Shown one piece after another: positions 23,733 to 32,961 of a stretch of DNA of 64,000 nt (positions are counted from its first letter, which is position 1; each line of letters starts with the position of its first letter). Below the pieces are notes generated by a model that saw only the letters and a list, made by a program, of their open reading frames with translations, made no database searches and was not told where the DNA came from. Origin of the DNA: Nocardioides islandensis (GTDB lineage Bacteria; Actinomycetota; Actinomycetes; Propionibacteriales; Nocardioidaceae); contig NZ_JADKPN010000001.1 in NCBI RefSeq assembly GCF_015352455.1, forward strand, positions 992,001 to 1,056,000, given 5' to 3'. Made by a program: the position numbers and the translations under genes.

Positions 23733-26333
23733 ATGTTCGAGCGGTTCACAGACCGAGCTCGCCGGGTGGTCGTGCTGGCCCAGGAAGAGGCCCGCATGCT
23801 CTCCCACAACTACATCGGCACCGAGCACATCCTGCTCGGCCTCATCCACGAGGGCGAGGGTGTGGCCGCGAAGGCCCTGGAGAGCCTCGACATCTCGCTG
23901 GAGGCGGTCCGCGCCCAGGTCGAGGAGATCATCGGCCAGGGCCAACAGGCCCCCTCGGGCCACATCCCGTTCACCCCGCGCGCCAAGAAGGTGCTCGAGC
24001 TGTCCCTGCGCGAGGCGCTGCAGCTCGGCCACTCCTACATCGGCACCGAGCACATCCTGCTCGGCCTGATCCGCGAGGGCGAGGGCGTCGCCGCCCAGGT
24101 GCTCCAGAAGCTGGGCGCGGACCTCAACCGCGTCCGCCAGCAGGTCATCCAGCTGCTCTCCGGCTTCCAGGGCAAGGAGTCGGCGTCGTCGGGCTCCTCG
24201 TCGTCCAGCTCCAGCTCCGACGCCCCGTCCTCGTCGCTGGTGCTCGACCAGTTCGGCCGCAACCTCACCCAGGACGCCCGCGAGTCCAAGCTCGACCCGG
24301 TCATCGGCCGCGAGCAGGAGATCGAGCGGGTCATGCAGATCCTCTCGCGGCGCACGAAGAACAACCCCGTGCTCATCGGCGAGCCCGGCGTCGGCAAGAC
24401 GACCATCGTCGAGGGCCTGGCCCAGGACATCGTCAAGGGCAACGTGCCCGAGACGCTCAAGGACAAGCAGATCTACACCCTCGACCTCGGCGCCCTGGTC
24501 GCCGGCAGCCGCTACCGCGGTGACTTCGAGGAGCGCCTGAAGAAGGTGCTGAAGGAGATCCGTACCCGCGGCGACATCGTCCTCTTCATCGACGAGATCC
24601 ACACCCTCGTCGGCGCCGGTGCGGCCGAGGGCGCCATCGACGCCGCGAGCATCCTCAAGCCGATGCTGGCCCGCGGCGAGCTGCAGACCATCGGGGCGAC
24701 CACGCTCGACGAGTACCGCAAGTACCTCGAGAAGGACGCCGCCCTGGAGCGCCGCTTCCAGCCGATCCAGGTCGCCGAGCCGTCGATCGCGCACACGATC
24801 GAGATGCTCAAGGGCCTGCGCGACCGCTACGAGGCGCACCACCGGGTGACCATCACCGACGAGGCGCTGGTCTCGGCCGCGACGCTGGCCGACCGCTACA
24901 TCTCCGACCGCTTCCTCCCCGACAAGGCCATCGACCTGATCGACGAGGCCGGCTCGCGGCTGCGGATCCGCCGGATGACGGCGCCCGCGGACCTGCGCGA
25001 GTACGACGACAAGATCAGCGAGGTGCGCCAGCGCAAGGAGGCCGCGATCGACGGCCAGGACTTCGAGGCCGCCGCTCGTCTGCGCGACGAGGAGAAGCAG
25101 CTGATCCTCAAGAAGGCCGACCGCGAGAAGCAGTGGCGCGCCGGCGACATGGACGAGGTCGCGGAGGTCGACGAGGAGCTGATCGCCGAGGTGCTGGCGG
25201 TCGCGACCGGCATCCCGATCGTCAAGCTCAGCGAGGAGGAGTCCACCCGTCTGCTCAAGATGGAGGACGAGCTCCACCGCCGGGTCATCGGCCAGGAGGA
25301 GGCCGTCAAGGCGCTCAGCCGGGCCATCCGCCGTACGCGTGCGGGCCTCAAGGACCCGAAGCGTCCGGGTGGGTCGTTCATCTTCGCCGGCCCGTCCGGT
25401 GTCGGGAAGACCTGGCTGTCCAAGACGCTGGCCGAGTTCCTGTTCGGCGACGAGGACTCGCTGATCCAGCTCGACATGTCCGAGTTCAGCGAGAAGCACA
25501 CGGTCTCGCGGCTCTTCGGCTCGCCCCCCGGCTACGTGGGTTACGAGGAGGGCGGCCAGCTCACCGAGAAGGTGCGCCGCAAGCCGTTCTCCGTGGTGCT
25601 CTTCGACGAGGTCGAGAAGGCCCACCCCGACATCTTCAACAGCCTGTTGCAGATCCTCGAGGAAGGTCGCCTGACCGACTCGCAGGGCCGGGTCGTCGAC
25701 TTCAAGAACACCGTGATCATCATGACCACGAACCTCGGCACGAAGGACATCTCGAAGGGCGTCAGCCTGGGCTTCAACCAGAGCGGCGACGCCGCGGGCT
25801 CCTACGAGCGGATGAAGACCAAGGTGCAGGAGGAGCTCAAGCAGCACTTCCGGCCCGAGTTCCTCAACCGTGTCGACGAGATCATCGTGTTCCCGCCGCT
25901 GTCGCGCGAGCAGATCATCTCGATGGTCGACAACATGATCGCCGGCGTGGAGCTGCGCCTGAAGGACCGGGACATGAGCCTCGAGCTCACCCAGGTCGCC
26001 AAGGACCTGCTCGCCGAGCGGGGCTTCGACCCGGTGCTCGGTGCCCGGCCGCTGCGCCGCACCATCCAGCGGGAGATCGAGGACGTCCTCGCCGAGAAGA
26101 TGCTCTACGGCGAGGTCGGCCCCGGCCAGATCGTGCTCGTCGGCGTCGAGGGCGAGGGCCCGACGGCCCAGTTCACGTTCAAGGGCCAGAAGGTCGGCGT
26201 GCTGCCGGACCTCCCGCCGTTCGAGACCGCGGACGTCGGCGCCGACCCGGTGCACGACGACCCGGTCCGCGGCGAGGGTGACGACGCGACGCCCGGCCCG
26301 ACCGACATCGAGAAGTCGACCGGCACCGACTAG
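23733..26333 (+). CDS. clpC: ATP-dependent Clp protease ATPase subunit ClpC
   Basis: AAA+ unfoldase that feeds substrates to ClpP. The 866-residue protein has two N-terminal Clp-N repeats ([15 protein letters not shown] and [15 protein letters not shown]), Walker A motifs GEPGVGKT (216-223) and GPSGVGKT (553-560), and the UVR/M-domain coiled coil near residue 425-460 typical of ClpC rather than ClpB. A Ser-rich linker (about 150-167) follows the N domain. ATG 23733 has GGAG 8 nt upstream and gives the canonical [14 protein letters not shown] 23727 is too close to it. A likely ClgR box lies upstream. Its TAG stop overlaps a -10 box. Confidence 0.97.
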   Translation: MFERFTDRARRVVVLAQEEARMLSHNYIGTEHILLGLIHEGEGVAAKALESLDISLEAVRAQVEEIIGQGQQAPSGHIPFTPRAKKVLELSLREALQLGHSYIGTEHILLGLIREGEGVAAQVLQKLGADLNRVRQQVIQLLSGFQGKESASSGSSSSSSSSDAPSSSLVLDQFGRNLTQDARESKLDPVIGREQEIERVMQILSRRTKNNPVLIGEPGVGKTTIVEGLAQDIVKGNVPETLKDKQIYTLDLGALVAGSRYRGDFEERLKKVLKEIRTRGDIVLFIDEIHTLVGAGAAEGAIDAASILKPMLARGELQTIGATTLDEYRKYLEKDAALERRFQPIQVAEPSIAHTIEMLKGLRDRYEAHHRVTITDEALVSAATLADRYISDRFLPDKAIDLIDEAGSRLRIRRMTAPADLREYDDKISEVRQRKEAAIDGQDFEAAARLRDEEKQLILKKADREKQWRAGDMDEVAEVDEELIAEVLAVATGIPIVKLSEEESTRLLKMEDELHRRVIGQEEAVKALSRAIRRTRAGLKDPKRPGGSFIFAGPSGVGKTWLSKTLAEFLFGDEDSLIQLDMSEFSEKHTVSRLFGSPPGYVGYEEGGQLTEKVRRKPFSVVLFDEVEKAHPDIFNSLLQILEEGRLTDSQGRVVDFKNTVIIMTTNLGTKDISKGVSLGFNQSGDAAGSYERMKTKVQEELKQHFRPEFLNRVDEIIVFPPLSREQIISMVDNMIAGVELRLKDRDMSLELTQVAKDLLAERGFDPVLGARPLRRTIQREIEDVLAEKMLYGEVGPGQIVLVGVEGEGPTAQFTFKGQKVGVLPDLPPFETADVGADPVHDDPVRGEGDDATPGPTDIEKSTGTD

Positions 26334-26336
26334 GTT
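26331..26336 (+). promoter_or_regulatory. -10 box overlapping the clpC stop codon
   Basis: TAGGTT lies exactly 6 nt before a GTG at 26343 that opens a ten-codon frame. The TAG is the clpC stop. Confidence 0.4.
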
Positions 26337-26342
26337 TCTCCG

Positions 26343-26372
26343 GTGACCACCGATGAGGCCCCCGCTCCATGA
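26343..26372 (+). CDS. Candidate leaderless upstream ORF (9 residues)
   Basis: GTG 26343 to TGA 26370-26372 encodes nine residues (MTTDEAPAP). The start stands 6 nt after a TANNNT box as in leaderless genes here. The stop overlaps the ATG of the glycosyltransferase gene (ATGA). Translating it would run a ribosome through the left arm of the clpC terminator hairpin. It may be a coupling or regulatory uORF; the alternative is chance. Confidence 0.4.
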   Translation: MTTDEAPAP

Positions 26373-26383
26373 GCGGGGGCCTC
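26355..26383 (+). terminator. clpC terminator hairpin containing the next start codon
   Basis: GAGGCCCCCGCTC (26355-26367) and its perfect 13-bp complement (26371-26383) enclose a 3-nt loop CAT. The ATG of the downstream glycosyltransferase (26369-26371) is in the loop. Confidence 0.8.
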
Positions 26384-27445
26384 GTCGTTCTCGCGAGCAC
26401 GGTGAAGGACACGCTGGCGAACGTCGAGCGGTACGTCGACGGCAACCTCGCCGGCGGCGCCGACCACCTGGTCGTGTTCCTGGACGACCCTGCCGATCCG
26501 TCCACCGCTCCGGTCCGGGAGTTCCTCGACGCGCACCCGCACGCGACGTGCGTGGTGGCCGACGAGACCTGGTGGACCGACAAGCGTCCCGAGCAGCTCA
26601 ACACCCGCCAGCGGGTGAACGCCAACGTCGTGAAGGCGCTGCTCTCGACGGTCTCGTGGGCGGACTGGGTGTTCCACGTCGACGCCGACGAGATCGTGCA
26701 GATCCCGCGCGCGGTGCTGTCCTCCGTGCCGTCCTCCCGGGCGGCGGTGAGCCTGGCACCGCTGGAGGCCGTCTCCCGCAAGCACTGGGAGGGCGACCCC
26801 ACCTGGTTCAAGCGGCTGCTCGACGAGCCCGACCTGGTCCTGCTGAAGACCCTCGGCGTCATCGACCGGCCGGCCAACGGCGCGTACTTCCACGGCCACG
26901 TCGAGGGCAAGTCCGGCGTCCGGCCGACGCTGGACCTGTGGCTGACGCTGCACCACGTGGTGGACGAGGAGAAGGACGAGGTCTCCGCCTTCACCCACCC
27001 CGACCTGCGGTTGCTGCACTACGAGTCGTACTCCGGCGAGGACTTCGTCCGGAAGTGGACCTCGATCCTGGCCGCCGGCCCCAAGCCGGCCTTCCGGCCC
27101 GGCCGCGAGCCGACGGCGGTCGCGCTGCAGACACTGATCTCGAAGGGGCTCACCCCGGAGCAGGCCGAGCCCTACCTGATGCGGATCTTCGAGCGCACCA
27201 CCGAGGACGACTTCGACGCGCTGCGCGACCTCGGCCTCCTCGAGCACGTCGACCCGCTCGCCGGCCCCCACCAGCCGGCCGCCCTCCCCGACGACTCCCT
27301 CGCGACCTTGCTGGCCGCCGTACGTCCCGAGAAGAAGCGCCCGTTCCACCACGGCACGTCGCCGGACCAGGTACGCAAGATCCTCGACCGCGTCGCCGCC
27401 TCGTCCTCCGGAGGTTCGGGCCTCCGTGGGTTCCTCAAGCGCTGA
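26369..27445 (+). CDS. Glycosyltransferase family 2-like protein
   Basis: A 358-residue protein of the Glyco_tranf_2_4 type: LVVLASTVKDTLANVERYVDGNLAGG, then HLVVFLDDPAD, and WVFHVDADEIVQ with the DADE metal site. This family adds sugars in polysaccharide or glycolipid pathways; the acceptor is unknown. The start is unusual: the ATG is in the loop of the 13-bp clpC terminator, overlaps the stop of a ten-codon uORF and has no Shine-Dalgarno sequence. No later ATG or GTG would keep the first beta-strand. It converges on mutY across a 21-bp palindrome. Confidence 0.83.
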   Translation: MSGGLVVLASTVKDTLANVERYVDGNLAGGADHLVVFLDDPADPSTAPVREFLDAHPHATCVVADETWWTDKRPEQLNTRQRVNANVVKALLSTVSWADWVFHVDADEIVQIPRAVLSSVPSSRAAVSLAPLEAVSRKHWEGDPTWFKRLLDEPDLVLLKTLGVIDRPANGAYFHGHVEGKSGVRPTLDLWLTLHHVVDEEKDEVSAFTHPDLRLLHYESYSGEDFVRKWTSILAAGPKPAFRPGREPTAVALQTLISKGLTPEQAEPYLMRIFERTTEDDFDALRDLGLLEHVDPLAGPHQPAALPDDSLATLLAAVRPEKKRPFHHGTSPDQVRKILDRVAASSSGGSGLRGFLKR

Positions 27446-27448
27446 CAT

Positions 27449-27517
27449 CGGGATAGTCCGGTGTGAATGGGTCGTCGATCCGGGTCGATGGGAGCTCATT
27501 CACACCGGACTATCCCG
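27449..27517. terminator. 21-bp perfect palindrome between convergent genes
   Basis: Arms 27449-27469 and 27497-27517 are perfect complements around a 27-nt loop. It starts 4 nt after the glycosyltransferase and includes the mutY stop and last two codons. A bidirectional terminator is likely. Confidence 0.8.
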
Positions 27518-28376
27518 GCAGCGCGTAGCCGTCGGGGGTCTCGACGAGGAGGCCGTCGGTGAGCAGGGAGGCGAGGGCGCGGTCCCGCTGGGTGTCGTCG
27601 TCCCAGGCGCGGTCGAGGCGGGGCTTCGGGACGGCACCCTCGGCCTCGCGGACGACGGCCATCAGGCGGCCACGTACCTGGCGGTCGGTACCCGCCCAGG
27701 TCTGGCCCTTGCGGGGCGGGCCGTCGTACGCCGGGTAGCCCGCCGCCCGCCAGGCGCACTCGCCGACCACGGGGCAGGCCTCGCAGCGCGGCCTCGCCGC
27801 GGTGCAGACGAGGGCACCGAGCTCCATGAGGGCGATCGACCAGGTGGCCGCGTCGCCCTCGTCGTGGGGCAGCAGCGACTCGGCCAGTCGCTTCTCGCCG
27901 GCGGTGGCGGCGACCGGCGGCAGCTCCACGCCGGAGACCAGCCGGGCCAGCACCCGGCGGACGTTGGTGTCGAGCACGGCGTGCCGCCGGCCGTACCCGA
28001 AGGTGGCGATCGCGGCGGCAGTGTAGTCGCCGACGCCGGGGAGGGCGCGCAGGTCGTCGTACGACGAGGGCACCTCGCCGGCGTACCGCTCGACGATCGC
28101 GGTGGCGGCGGCATGCAGGCGCAGGGCCCGCCTGGGGTACCCGAGCCGGCCCCACGCGCGCACGGCCTCGCCGCTCGGGGCGGCGGCGAGGTCGGCCGGT
28201 GTCGGCCAGGTCTCCATCCAGAGCCGGTGCACGGGCTCGACGCGGGTCACCGGCGTCTGCTGGAGCATGAACTCCGAGACCATCACCGACCAGGGCGTCG
28301 CGCCGTCGCCGCGCCAGGGGAGATCACGGGCGTGGGCGTCGTACCAGGCCAGCAACGGCTCGTGGAGCTCACTCAT
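27510..28376 (-). CDS. mutY: A/G-specific adenine DNA glycosylase
   Basis: Removes adenine mispaired with 8-oxoguanine. The 288-residue protein has the HhH-GPD motif LPGVGDYTAAAIATFGYGRRHAVLDTNV with the catalytic Asp, SEFMLQQTPVTRVEPVHRLWM, and an FeS cluster loop (CxxxxPRCEACPVVGEC). The C-terminal NUDIX-like domain is shortened or absent, as in many actinobacterial MutY proteins. The ATG at 28376 follows a TACGAT box by 8 nt. It lies next to disA and radA, forming a DNA-maintenance neighbourhood. Confidence 0.93.
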   Translation of the reverse strand: MSELHEPLLAWYDAHARDLPWRGDGATPWSVMVSEFMLQQTPVTRVEPVHRLWMETWPTPADLAAAPSGEAVRAWGRLGYPRRALRLHAAATAIVERYAGEVPSSYDDLRALPGVGDYTAAAIATFGYGRRHAVLDTNVRRVLARLVSGVELPPVAATAGEKRLAESLLPHDEGDAATWSIALMELGALVCTAARPRCEACPVVGECAWRAAGYPAYDGPPRKGQTWAGTDRQVRGRLMAVVREAEGAVPKPRLDRAWDDDTQRDRALASLLTDGLLVETPDGYALPG

Positions 28377-28384
28377 CGCGGGTG

Positions 28385-28390
28385 ATCGTA
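28385..28390 (-). promoter_or_regulatory. -10 box of the mutY promoter
   Basis: TACGAT on the minus strand lies 8 nt before the mutY ATG. Confidence 0.35.
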
Positions 28391-28432
28391 GGCGGGCCGG
28401 TGTGGCTCCCCGGCGCGGGGCGGGTCGCTGTC

Positions 28433-28438
28433 TAGCGT
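28433..28438 (+). promoter_or_regulatory. -10 box of a leaderless promoter for the 28445 gene
   Basis: TAGCGT lies exactly 6 nt before the ATG at 28445, in the short gap divergent from mutY. Confidence 0.5.
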
Positions 28439-28444
28439 TCTGGC

Positions 28445-29182
28445 ATGGGTCGGGGAAGGCGTCTACCCGCGCGCGTCTACTGGGTGCGGCGGCTGGCGGT
28501 GCTCGCGACGGCGGCCCTGATGGTGTTCGCGGTCGGCCGGCTGCTGACCGGGTCGAGCGACGCCGCCGACTCCGGGGCGGCGAACCCGGGCGCCGTGCAG
28601 GCCGCCGCGACGCTCTCGCCGACGCCGTCGAGCACGGGCCCGACCGTGATCCTGCCCAAGAAGGGCACCAAGCTGCCCAAGAAGTCGCGCGAGCCCAAGC
28701 CCACCCCGTTGGCCCAGCCGAGTGGGCCGTGCACCCCGCAGGACGTCGTCGTGACGCCCGAGGTGCGCTCGAACATCGGCGGCAGCGACGTCGTGGTGGC
28801 GCTGAGCTTCCACACGCTGATCGCCGCGGCGTGCACCTTCGACGTGTCGTCCAAGAGCGTCACCATGAACATCACCTCCGGCCACGACTACATCTGGTCG
28901 ACCCGGCAGTGCCCGGCCGCGATGCCGACGACCAACGTGGTGGTACGCCGAGACATCGCGACGTACGTCTACGTCACCTGGAACGGCAAGCGCTCCGACT
29001 CCACCTGCTCGCGGCTGACGACCTGGGCGCTGCCCGGCTGGTACCACGTGACCGTCGCCGCGCTCGGCGGCGAGCCCGCCGACGAGCAGTTCCAGCTCGC
29101 CGCCCCGCTGCCCACGACGGTCACCTCCACGGTCACCCCCGACCCGCCCGAGCACACCAAGAAGCCGAAGAACCAGGGCTGA
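28445..29182 (+). CDS. Membrane-anchored extracytoplasmic protein of unknown function
   Basis: A 245-residue protein. An Arg-rich N terminus is followed by one hydrophobic segment (about residues 16-36) acting as an anchor or uncleaved signal. A Thr/Pro/Lys linker (residues 60-95) leads to an outer domain with at least four cysteines (in GPCTPQ, AACTFDV, TRQCPA and STCSRL), which could form two disulfides, and a Pro/Thr/Lys-rich tail. No family is recognised. An unnamed membrane protein occupies a similar place between mutY and disA in mycobacteria, so it may be a positional counterpart. It converges on disA across the repeat at 29197-29274. Confidence 0.75.
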   Translation: MGRGRRLPARVYWVRRLAVLATAALMVFAVGRLLTGSSDAADSGAANPGAVQAAATLSPTPSSTGPTVILPKKGTKLPKKSREPKPTPLAQPSGPCTPQDVVVTPEVRSNIGGSDVVVALSFHTLIAAACTFDVSSKSVTMNITSGHDYIWSTRQCPAAMPTTNVVVRRDIATYVYVTWNGKRSDSTCSRLTTWALPGWYHVTVAALGGEPADEQFQLAAPLPTTVTSTVTPDPPEHTKKPKNQG

Positions 29183-29196
29183 GGGGAGCCGGGGTT

Positions 29197-29274
29197 GGGA
29201 TACCCGGTTGACCGGGTATCCCGGACGTTCGGCGTCGTTGCAACGACGCCACAGCGGCAGGAACGACGCCGAAC
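29197..29274. repeat. Two-palindrome repeat, copy 1 (inverted relative to copy 2)
   Basis: Palindrome A is GGGATACCCGGT-TG-complement (29197-29222). Part B has GTTCGGCGTCGTT (29227-29239) and its complement (29262-29274), plus a 20-nt self-palindrome at 29231-29250. The reverse complement matches 46401-46478 over nearly its whole length. It lies between convergent genes. Confidence 0.85.
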
Positions 29275-29275
29275 C

Positions 29276-30355
29276 TCAGACGTACCGCTCGAGGATCGTC
29301 GACTCGGCCAGCCGGGAGAGGCCCTCACGTACCGAGCGGGCGCGCAGCTCGCCGACGCCCTCGACGGCCTGGAGGTCGTCGACGCCGGCGGAGAGCAGCT
29401 TCTGCAGGGTGCCGAAGTGCTCGACGAGCCGGTCGACGACGGGGGCCGGCAGGCGGGGGACCTTGGCCAGCAGGCGGTACCCGCGCGGCGCGACCGCCGC
29501 GTCGAGGTGCTCGCCCAGGGCCAGGGCCTTGGCGACGGCCAGCGGGTCGACGAGCTCGGTGGGGGAGAGGGACTCGAGGTGGGCCAGCAGCGCTTGGGCC
29601 GAGCGGGCCTTGCGCCCCGTCCCCACGTAGTCGCGGATCACCAGCTCGCGCTCGGCGTCCACGCCGGTCACCAGCTCCTCGAGCTGGAGGGAGAGCAGGC
29701 GCCCGTCCGTACCGAGCTCCAGGACGTAGTCCTCGATCTCGCGGGCGATGCGGGTGACCATCTCCAGCCGCTGGGCGACCACGGCCACGTCGCGGACGGT
29801 CACCAGGTCCTCGATCTCCAGCGCGGACAGCGTCGTGGAGACCTCGTCGAGCCGCAGCTTGTACCGCTCCAGGGTCGCCAGCGCCTGGTTCGCACGGGAC
29901 AGGATCTGGCCGGAGTCCTCGAGCACGTGGCGGGTCTCGCCGACGTACGCCGCGATGATCTGCATCGACTGCGACACCGAGATCACCGGGTGCCCGGTCT
30001 GCTTGGCCACGCGGTCGGCGGTGCGGTGTCGCGTGCCGGTCTCGTCGGTGGGGATCCGCTGGTCGGGCATCAGGTGCACCGCCGCGCGCAGGATCCGCGT
30101 CAGGTCCTTGTCGACGATGATCGCGCCGTCCATCTTGGCCAGCTCGCGCAGGCCTGTGGCGGTGAAGGGTACGTCGAGGACGAACCCGCCCGTCGTCAAC
30201 GACTCGACCGTGCGGTCGTTGCCGAGCACGATCAGCGCGCCGGTCCGACCGCGCAGGATCCGCTCGAGCCCGTCACGCAACGGGGTGCCGGGCGCGATCA
30301 GGGCCAACGTCGCGCGCAGGCGCATCACGTCGTCCGACCGCTCGATCCCCGCCAC
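29276..30355 (-). CDS. disA: DNA integrity scanning protein, diadenylate cyclase
   Basis: Makes c-di-AMP from two ATP and scans DNA for lesions. The 359-residue protein has the DAC-domain motifs DGA (76-78) and RHR (109-111), a coiled linker, and a C-terminal HhH DNA-binding domain ([22 protein letters not shown]). The GTG start is 6 nt after a TAGGAT box, so a leaderless mRNA is likely. It follows radA on the same strand; in other bacteria RadA proteins modulate DisA activity, so the pairing is functionally sensible. Confidence 0.96.
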   Translation of the reverse strand: MAGIERSDDVMRLRATLALIAPGTPLRDGLERILRGRTGALIVLGNDRTVESLTTGGFVLDVPFTATGLRELAKMDGAIIVDKDLTRILRAAVHLMPDQRIPTDETGTRHRTADRVAKQTGHPVISVSQSMQIIAAYVGETRHVLEDSGQILSRANQALATLERYKLRLDEVSTTLSALEIEDLVTVRDVAVVAQRLEMVTRIAREIEDYVLELGTDGRLLSLQLEELVTGVDAERELVIRDYVGTGRKARSAQALLAHLESLSPTELVDPLAVAKALALGEHLDAAVAPRGYRLLAKVPRLPAPVVDRLVEHFGTLQKLLSAGVDDLQAVEGVGELRARSVREGLSRLAESTILERYV

Positions 30356-30361
30356 GCGCCG

Positions 30362-30367
30362 ATCCTA
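30362..30367 (-). promoter_or_regulatory. -10 box of a leaderless promoter for disA
   Basis: TAGGAT on the minus strand is exactly 6 nt before the GTG start. It lies in the 27-nt gap after radA, so disA can be expressed independently. Confidence 0.45.
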
Positions 30368-30382
30368 GGGTGTCAACGCAGG

Positions 30383-31792
30383 TCAGACCGCTTCAGCATG
30401 CGGGTTGAGCCCACCCTGGCTCACGACGCCCAGCAGCTTCAGCGCGGACGCGACGTCGGGCACCTCGATCACCCGCATCCCCTCGACCGTGCGCGGCACC
30501 GAGGCGACGCCCTGCTCGCGCCGCTCGCCCGGCACCACCGCGACGGCGAACCCGAGCCGCGCGGCCTCGGCGATGCGCTGCGGCAGGTCACGGACCTTCC
30601 GCAGCTCGCCGGCGAGGCCGATCTCGCCCATCGCCACCACGCCCAGCGGGGCCGGGACGCCGCGGGTCGCCGAGGCCACCGCGACCGCCACCGCCAGGTC
30701 GCTGGCCGGCTCGGTCACCTTGGCCCCTCCGACCGTCGAGGCGAACACGTCGTGCATGTGCAGGCGCAGGCCGCAGTGCTGCTGCAGCACCGCGAGCACC
30801 ATGGCGATGCGCGAACCGTCCAGGCCCGACGTCGTACGCCGCGGACGCTCGCTCGACGACGGGGTCACCAGCGCCTGCACCTCGGCCAGCAGCGGCCGGC
30901 GGCCCTCCATCGAGACGGCCACGCAGGTGCCCGGCACCTGCCGGCCGTGGTGCTCGACGAACAGGCCGGTCGGGTCGGTGACCGCGGAGATGCCCTCCGA
31001 CGACAGGTCGAAGCAGCCGACCTCGTCGACCGGGCCGAAGCGGTTCTTCATCGCGCGCACCATCCGGAACCGCGAGTTGCGGTCGCCCTCGAAGTGCAGC
31101 ACCACGTCGACGACGTGCTCGAGCACCCGCGGGCCGGCGATCGAGCCGTCCTTGGTGACGTGGCCGACGATCACGGTCGTGATGTTGCGGGTCTTGGCCA
31201 CCCGGATCAGCGCGGCCGCCACCTCCTTGACCTGGCTGACCCCGCCCGGGGTGCTGTCGAGGCCGGGGGCGGAGATCGTCTGGATCGAGTCGACGACCAG
31301 CAGCGCGGGCCGCACCTCCTCGATGTGCGTGAGCACCGCACCGAGGTCGGTCTCGGCGGCCAGGAACAGCTCGTCCTGGACGCCGCCGGTGCGGTCGGCC
31401 CGCAGCCGCACCTGCGACGCGGACTCCTCGCCGGTGACGTAGAGCGTGCGCCGGTGCACCCGCGCGGTCTGGGCGGCCACCTCGAGCAGCAGCGTGCTCT
31501 TGCCGACGCCCGGCTCCCCGGCCAGCAGGATCGCCGCGCCGGGGACCAGCCCACCGCCGAGCACCCGGTCGAGCTCGGGCACGCCCGAGGACCGGAACGC
31601 CGAGTCCTCGACCGACACCTCGCTGATCGGCACCGCGGGCCTGGTGACCGGTCCGGCCGCCGCCCGCAGCACCGGTGCCGCGGCCTCGACGACGGACCCC
31701 CAGGCCTGGCACTCGCCGCAGCGACCGACCCACTTGGCGGTCTCCCAGCCGCACTCGGTGCAGCGATGGGCGGCTCGTGGCGTCTTCGGCAT
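30383..31792 (-). CDS. radA: DNA repair protein RadA
   Basis: RecA-like branch-migration helicase. The 469-residue protein (from ATG 31792) has a four-cysteine zinc finger (Cys11, Cys14, Cys25, Cys28), Walker A GEPGVGKST, the RadA-specific KNRFG motif in AMKNRFGPVDEVG, and a C-terminal Lon-like domain (SDLAVAVAVASATRGVP). ATG 31792 is preferred over 31816 because a TAGCGT box ends 7 nt before it. It lies directly upstream of disA. Confidence 0.96.
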   Translation of the reverse strand: MPKTPRAAHRCTECGWETAKWVGRCGECQAWGSVVEAAAPVLRAAAGPVTRPAVPISEVSVEDSAFRSSGVPELDRVLGGGLVPGAAILLAGEPGVGKSTLLLEVAAQTARVHRRTLYVTGEESASQVRLRADRTGGVQDELFLAAETDLGAVLTHIEEVRPALLVVDSIQTISAPGLDSTPGGVSQVKEVAAALIRVAKTRNITTVIVGHVTKDGSIAGPRVLEHVVDVVLHFEGDRNSRFRMVRAMKNRFGPVDEVGCFDLSSEGISAVTDPTGLFVEHHGRQVPGTCVAVSMEGRRPLLAEVQALVTPSSSERPRRTTSGLDGSRIAMVLAVLQQHCGLRLHMHDVFASTVGGAKVTEPASDLAVAVAVASATRGVPAPLGVVAMGEIGLAGELRKVRDLPQRIAEAARLGFAVAVVPGERREQGVASVPRTVEGMRVIEVPDVASALKLLGVVSQGGLNPHAEAV

Positions 31793-31799
31793 GGCGGTC

Positions 31800-31805
31800 A
31801 CGCTA
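31800..31805 (-). promoter_or_regulatory. -10 box of a leaderless promoter for radA
   Basis: TAGCGT on the minus strand is 7 nt before the radA ATG at 31792. Confidence 0.45.
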
Positions 31806-31932
31806 TGTGAGCCCACCGACAGTCCGGGGACGGCTCGCGGCGCCCTGGGGAGAAGCCGGTGGGGGTCCGCGGCGTACCCCTCACTTATGCTGACGCCACG
31901 AGGGTTGGAACGATCAAGCGGGGAGGTGACCG

Positions 31933-32961
31933 ATGACGATCCGATACCCGGTGGCGCCGCCCACGCTCGCCGACGTCGCCGAGCGCGCGGGCGTCTCGCG
32001 CCAGACCGTGTCCAACGCCATCAACAACCCCGACCTGCTGCGCGCCGACACCCTGACCCGCGTGCAGGAGGCGATCGACGAGCTCGGGTACTCCCCGAAC
32101 CGCGCCGCCCGCAACCTGCGCACCCGCGCCTCGCACCTGATCGGCCTCAAGTTCAGCCCGGCCCAAGAGGGCACCGCGAACGCCGCGATGGACCGGTTCG
32201 TCCACTCGCTCGTGGAGACAGCCGGCGGGGCGGGGTACCACATCCTGCTGTTCGCGGTCGGCGAGGAGGACGACGAGGCGCTGCGCGGGTACGACGACCT
32301 GCTGCGGTCCACGGCCGTCGACGCGTTCATCGTCACCGACACCTACCTCGGCAACCCGCAGGCCACCTGGCTGCGCCAGCGGCGCGCGCCGTTCGTCGCG
32401 TTCGGCCGGCCCTGGGACGACGACGCCGCCGACCACCCGTGGGTCGACGTCGACGGCGCCGCCGGGGTCGACCTGGCCACCACGCACCTGCTCGACCGCG
32501 GCCACGAGCGGATCGCCTGGATCGGCTGGCGCAAGGACTCGCGCATCGGCGAGGACCGGCGATCGGGCTGGACCCGCGCCATGCACGGCCGGCACCTGTC
32601 CACCACCGGCCTGGCGTCGCGCACCGAGGACACCGTGTCCTCCGGCCGTGAGGCCTCCGCGGTGCTGCTCGACGAGGCGTCGCCGTCGGCGTTCGTCTGC
32701 GCCTCCGACACCCTGGCCATGGGCGTGCTCCACACCCTGCGCGACCGCGGGCTCCAGCCCGGCCAGGACATCTCGGTCGTCGGGTTCGACGACTCCCAGG
32801 TCGCGCAGGTCATCCAGCCCGGCCTCACCTCGGTACGCCAGCCGCTCGAGGAGGTGGCCGTCGAGGTCGTCCGTGCCCTGGAGGGCCTGCTCGGCCACCC
32901 GCCGGTCGTCTCGCCCGGGGTGCTGCTGACCCCGACCCTGGCGGTCCGCGAGACCGGCTAG
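31933..32961 (+). CDS. LacI-family transcriptional regulator
   Basis: A 342-residue regulator. The HTH is at residues 9-30 (PTLADVAERAGVSRQTVSNAIN) with the hinge helix SPNRAARNLRT; the rest is a periplasmic-binding-like sugar domain (VDAFIVTDTY, VVGFDDSQVAQVIQPGLTSVRQP). It has a perfect GGAGGTGA ribosome site at 31922-31929, one of the few strong ones here, so this mRNA is leadered; a TATGCT box is at 31885-31890. TTGGAACGATCAA at 31905-31917 has TTG...CAA ends with a central CG and could be an autoregulatory operator. No sugar genes adjoin, so its target is unknown. Its TAG stop overlaps the methyltransferase TAG stop on the other strand (CTAG). Confidence 0.9.
   Translation: MTIRYPVAPPTLADVAERAGVSRQTVSNAINNPDLLRADTLTRVQEAIDELGYSPNRAARNLRTRASHLIGLKFSPAQEGTANAAMDRFVHSLVETAGGAGYHILLFAVGEEDDEALRGYDDLLRSTAVDAFIVTDTYLGNPQATWLRQRRAPFVAFGRPWDDDAADHPWVDVDGAAGVDLATTHLLDRGHERIAWIGWRKDSRIGEDRRSGWTRAMHGRHLSTTGLASRTEDTVSSGREASAVLLDEASPSAFVCASDTLAMGVLHTLRDRGLQPGQDISVVGFDDSQVAQVIQPGLTSVRQPLEEVAVEVVRALEGLLGHPPVVSPGVLLTPTLAVRETG

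Noticed and set aside
23718..26255. An 845-codon minus-strand open frame over clpC
   Set aside because: Antisense shadow of clpC with low-complexity Leu/Asp/Val composition.
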